DNA of 15,419 bases, taken from OFTM291 sp041741375 (GTDB taxonomy: Bacteria > Gemmatimonadota > Gemmatimonadetes > Gemmatimonadales > GWC2-71-9). The notes below the pieces were generated by a model. It searched no databases and had not been told where the DNA came from. It saw only the letters and a list, made by a program, of their open reading frames with translations. The position numbers were made by a program, and so were the translations under genes. Positions 14,903 through 15,419 of this stretch are shown here, piece by piece. Every line of letters begins with the position of its first letter. Positions within the stretch are counted from its first letter, which is position 1. The stretch covers positions 1 through 15,419 of the forward strand of contig JBGSKF010000014.1 in assembly GCA_041741375.1 (NCBI GenBank), given 5' to 3'.

Positions 14903-14961
14903 CTGCGTTCATCCTGCGTTCATCCCGGCCTATTTCACTACGTCGGCCTATTACCCTACGC
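14903..14961 (-). promoter_or_regulatory. Two sets of tandem direct repeats upstream of the propeller gene
   Basis: CTGCGTTCATC is perfectly doubled at 14903-14924. Directly beyond, an 18-base unit starting CGGCCTATT is doubled at 14926-14943 and 14944-14961 with 15 of 18 identical. They lie upstream of the gene at 13734-14846 in a 230-base spacer. This is a likely regulator-binding or promoter region; the -10 and -35 are not clear. Confidence 0.45.
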
Positions 14962-15001
14962 ATGGTTGACTTTGCAGCCGGAGTTTTCCCCCCGCGACAC
15001 A

Positions 15002-15036
15002 GTGACTGAGGGCCATGCCATCTGGCCCCCAGTCAC
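15002..15036 (-). terminator. Hairpin after the 62-residue peptide gene
   Basis: GTGACTG, mismatch A/C, GGGCCA, loop TGCCATC, TGGCCC, CAGTCAC: 13 pairs with one mismatch, 40 bases beyond the stop codon. No clear U-run follows on the minus strand, so it may attenuate or terminate between the peptide and the propellers. Confidence 0.45.
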
Positions 15037-15076
15037 GCACACTAGGTGGGTCGCACCCGTCAACCCATCCCGACCA

Positions 15077-15265
15077 TCAGCCGTCTGCTGGGGTGGTGCA
15101 CGTGCACAACTCGTGCCCTTGATTGTTTCCACAACTGTAGACACAGTCAGGGAATCCGAAGAGATCAGCCCAGTACTTCGTTCCGCTGGCCGCCGAGGTG
15201 CCAGTGTCCAGGGTCCCAAGGAATCCGATGGCCAAAAGGCCAGTCAACAGCACAATACGACGCAT
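15077..15265 (-). CDS. Small secreted four-cysteine peptide, 62 residues
   Basis: Tiny exported peptide of unknown function. The signal peptide is textbook: MRR, then the hydrophobic core IVLLTGLLAIGFLGTL, with a likely cut at TSA/ASG near residue 25. The mature chain is about 37 residues with Cys41, Cys45, Cys54 and Cys56 (CVYSC, then CTC; spacing 3, 8, 1), aromatic residues YW and F, and a Gly/Asn-rich loop. Two disulfides are possible. GAGGAG eight bases before ATG 15265 is a strong ribosome binding site, supporting expression. It does not align with the 80-residue peptide except in plan (signal, short linker, four cysteines). Two propeller lipoprotein genes follow on the same strand. An IS630 copy sits only 14 bases upstream of its start codon, so its original promoter has been separated from it. 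It may be a secreted signal, a toxin or the ligand of the propellers. Confidence 0.72.
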   Translation of the reverse strand: MRRIVLLTGLLAIGFLGTLDTGTSAASGTKYWADLFGFPDCVYSCGNNQGHELCTCTTPADG

Positions 15266-15281
15266 CTTGCTCTCCTCGCTA

Positions 15282-15311
15282 GTGTCCTGTAACAGAAGTT
15301 GACAGCATAAC
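15282..15311 (+). repeat. IS630 left terminal inverted repeat
   Basis: GTGTCCTGTAACAG outermost, ending GCATAAC; 22 of 30 identical to the inverse of 919-948. It contains the -35 hexamer of the transposase promoter. Confidence 0.8.
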
Positions 15312-15327
15312 TTATACTACGTATATT
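15299..15327 (+). promoter_or_regulatory. Transposase promoter in the IS630 left end
   Basis: TTGACA (15299-15304), a 17-base spacer and TATATT (15322-15327): a near-consensus sigma-70 promoter. The perfect palindrome GGGGTACCCC (15328-15337) follows at the expected transcription start. ATG 15353 is 25 bases beyond the -10. Confidence 0.65.
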
Positions 15328-15352
15328 GGGGTACCCCTGACCGAGGACACGC

Positions 15353-15419
15353 ATGCGTACGGGTCGCCCCAAGGCCGAGTTGCTTCTGAGTGTGGAGGAG
15401 CGTGGTGAGCTGGAGTCGT
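15353..15419 (+). CDS. IS630 family transposase, N-terminal fragment (cut by window end)
   Basis: Only 22 codons are visible: MRTGRPKAELLLSVEERGEL and two more. The MRTGRPKAEL start is the usual N-terminus of this IS630 group, just before the first helix-turn-helix. GAGG lies a few bases before the ATG. Because the copy at 1-918 lacks its N-terminus and this one lacks the rest, their protein identity cannot be compared. Confidence 0.85.
   Translation, partial: MRTGRPKAELLLSVEERGELES

Larger units (their letters stand above)
15280..15419 (+). mobile_element. IS630-family insertion sequence, 5' end (cut by window end)
   Basis: TA at 15280-15281 is followed by GTGTCCTGTAACAG, the inverse of the right end at 919-948. 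The left end, a promoter and the start of the transposase follow in the order expected for the family. Same orientation as the copy at 1-950. Confidence 0.87.

Overview
The window is GC-rich (most codons end in G or C) and is probably from a Gemmatimonadota-like bacterium. That placement is an inference. It rests on the combination of 6-bladed beta-propeller lipoproteins carrying a G..GSGPGE motif, carboxypeptidase-regulatory-like proteins, stand-alone TonB-plug-like proteins and very repeat-rich intergenic DNA. No marker gene in the window fixes the taxonomy.

Layout. The window is bracketed by two IS630-family elements in the same orientation. The 3' part of one (1-950) carries the DDE domain and its right end. 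The 5' end of another (15280-15419) carries its left end, a promoter and the first 22 codons. After a 750-base gap of repeats comes a minus-strand cluster, read 7571 to 1704. In transcription order it holds a TlpA/thioredoxin-like protein, a 6-bladed beta-propeller lipoprotein with an apparent frameshift, an 80-residue secreted four-cysteine peptide, a 493-residue carboxypeptidase-regulatory-like protein and two tandem paralogous exported proteins (carboxypeptidase-regulatory-like plus plug-like). An ECF-type sigma factor gene (8047-8595) is divergent from it and has a 37-base GA tract inside its 3' end. Next on the plus strand are a small SnoaL/NTF2-like protein (9110-9469), and a PLP-dependent class V aminotransferase-fold enzyme (9799-10953) that overlaps a sodium-dependent NSS transporter (10950-12281) by ATGA. 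The right part is again minus strand: a 62-residue secreted four-cysteine peptide (15265-15077) followed by two more beta-propeller lipoproteins (14846-13734 and 13619-12510).

How the genes may work together. Two separate loci pair a tiny exported four-cysteine peptide with 6-bladed beta-propeller lipoproteins. The left one adds a CxxC thiol oxidoreductase and three exported regulatory/plug-domain proteins. This resembles, by analogy only, the pairing of NVEALD-type peptides with 6-bladed propellers in Bacteroidota. It could be an uncharacterised surface-peptide system. The PLP enzyme and NSS transporter look like a translationally coupled amino-acid (or derivative) uptake and conversion pair.

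Repeats. Heptanucleotide-period arrays lie directly at the 3' ends of at least six coding regions, with the purine-rich strand always the coding strand; several contain the stop codon. Two dinucleotide GA tracts, a hexamer array, several hairpin repeats and one hairpin repeat interrupted by another repeat fill most remaining intergenic DNA.
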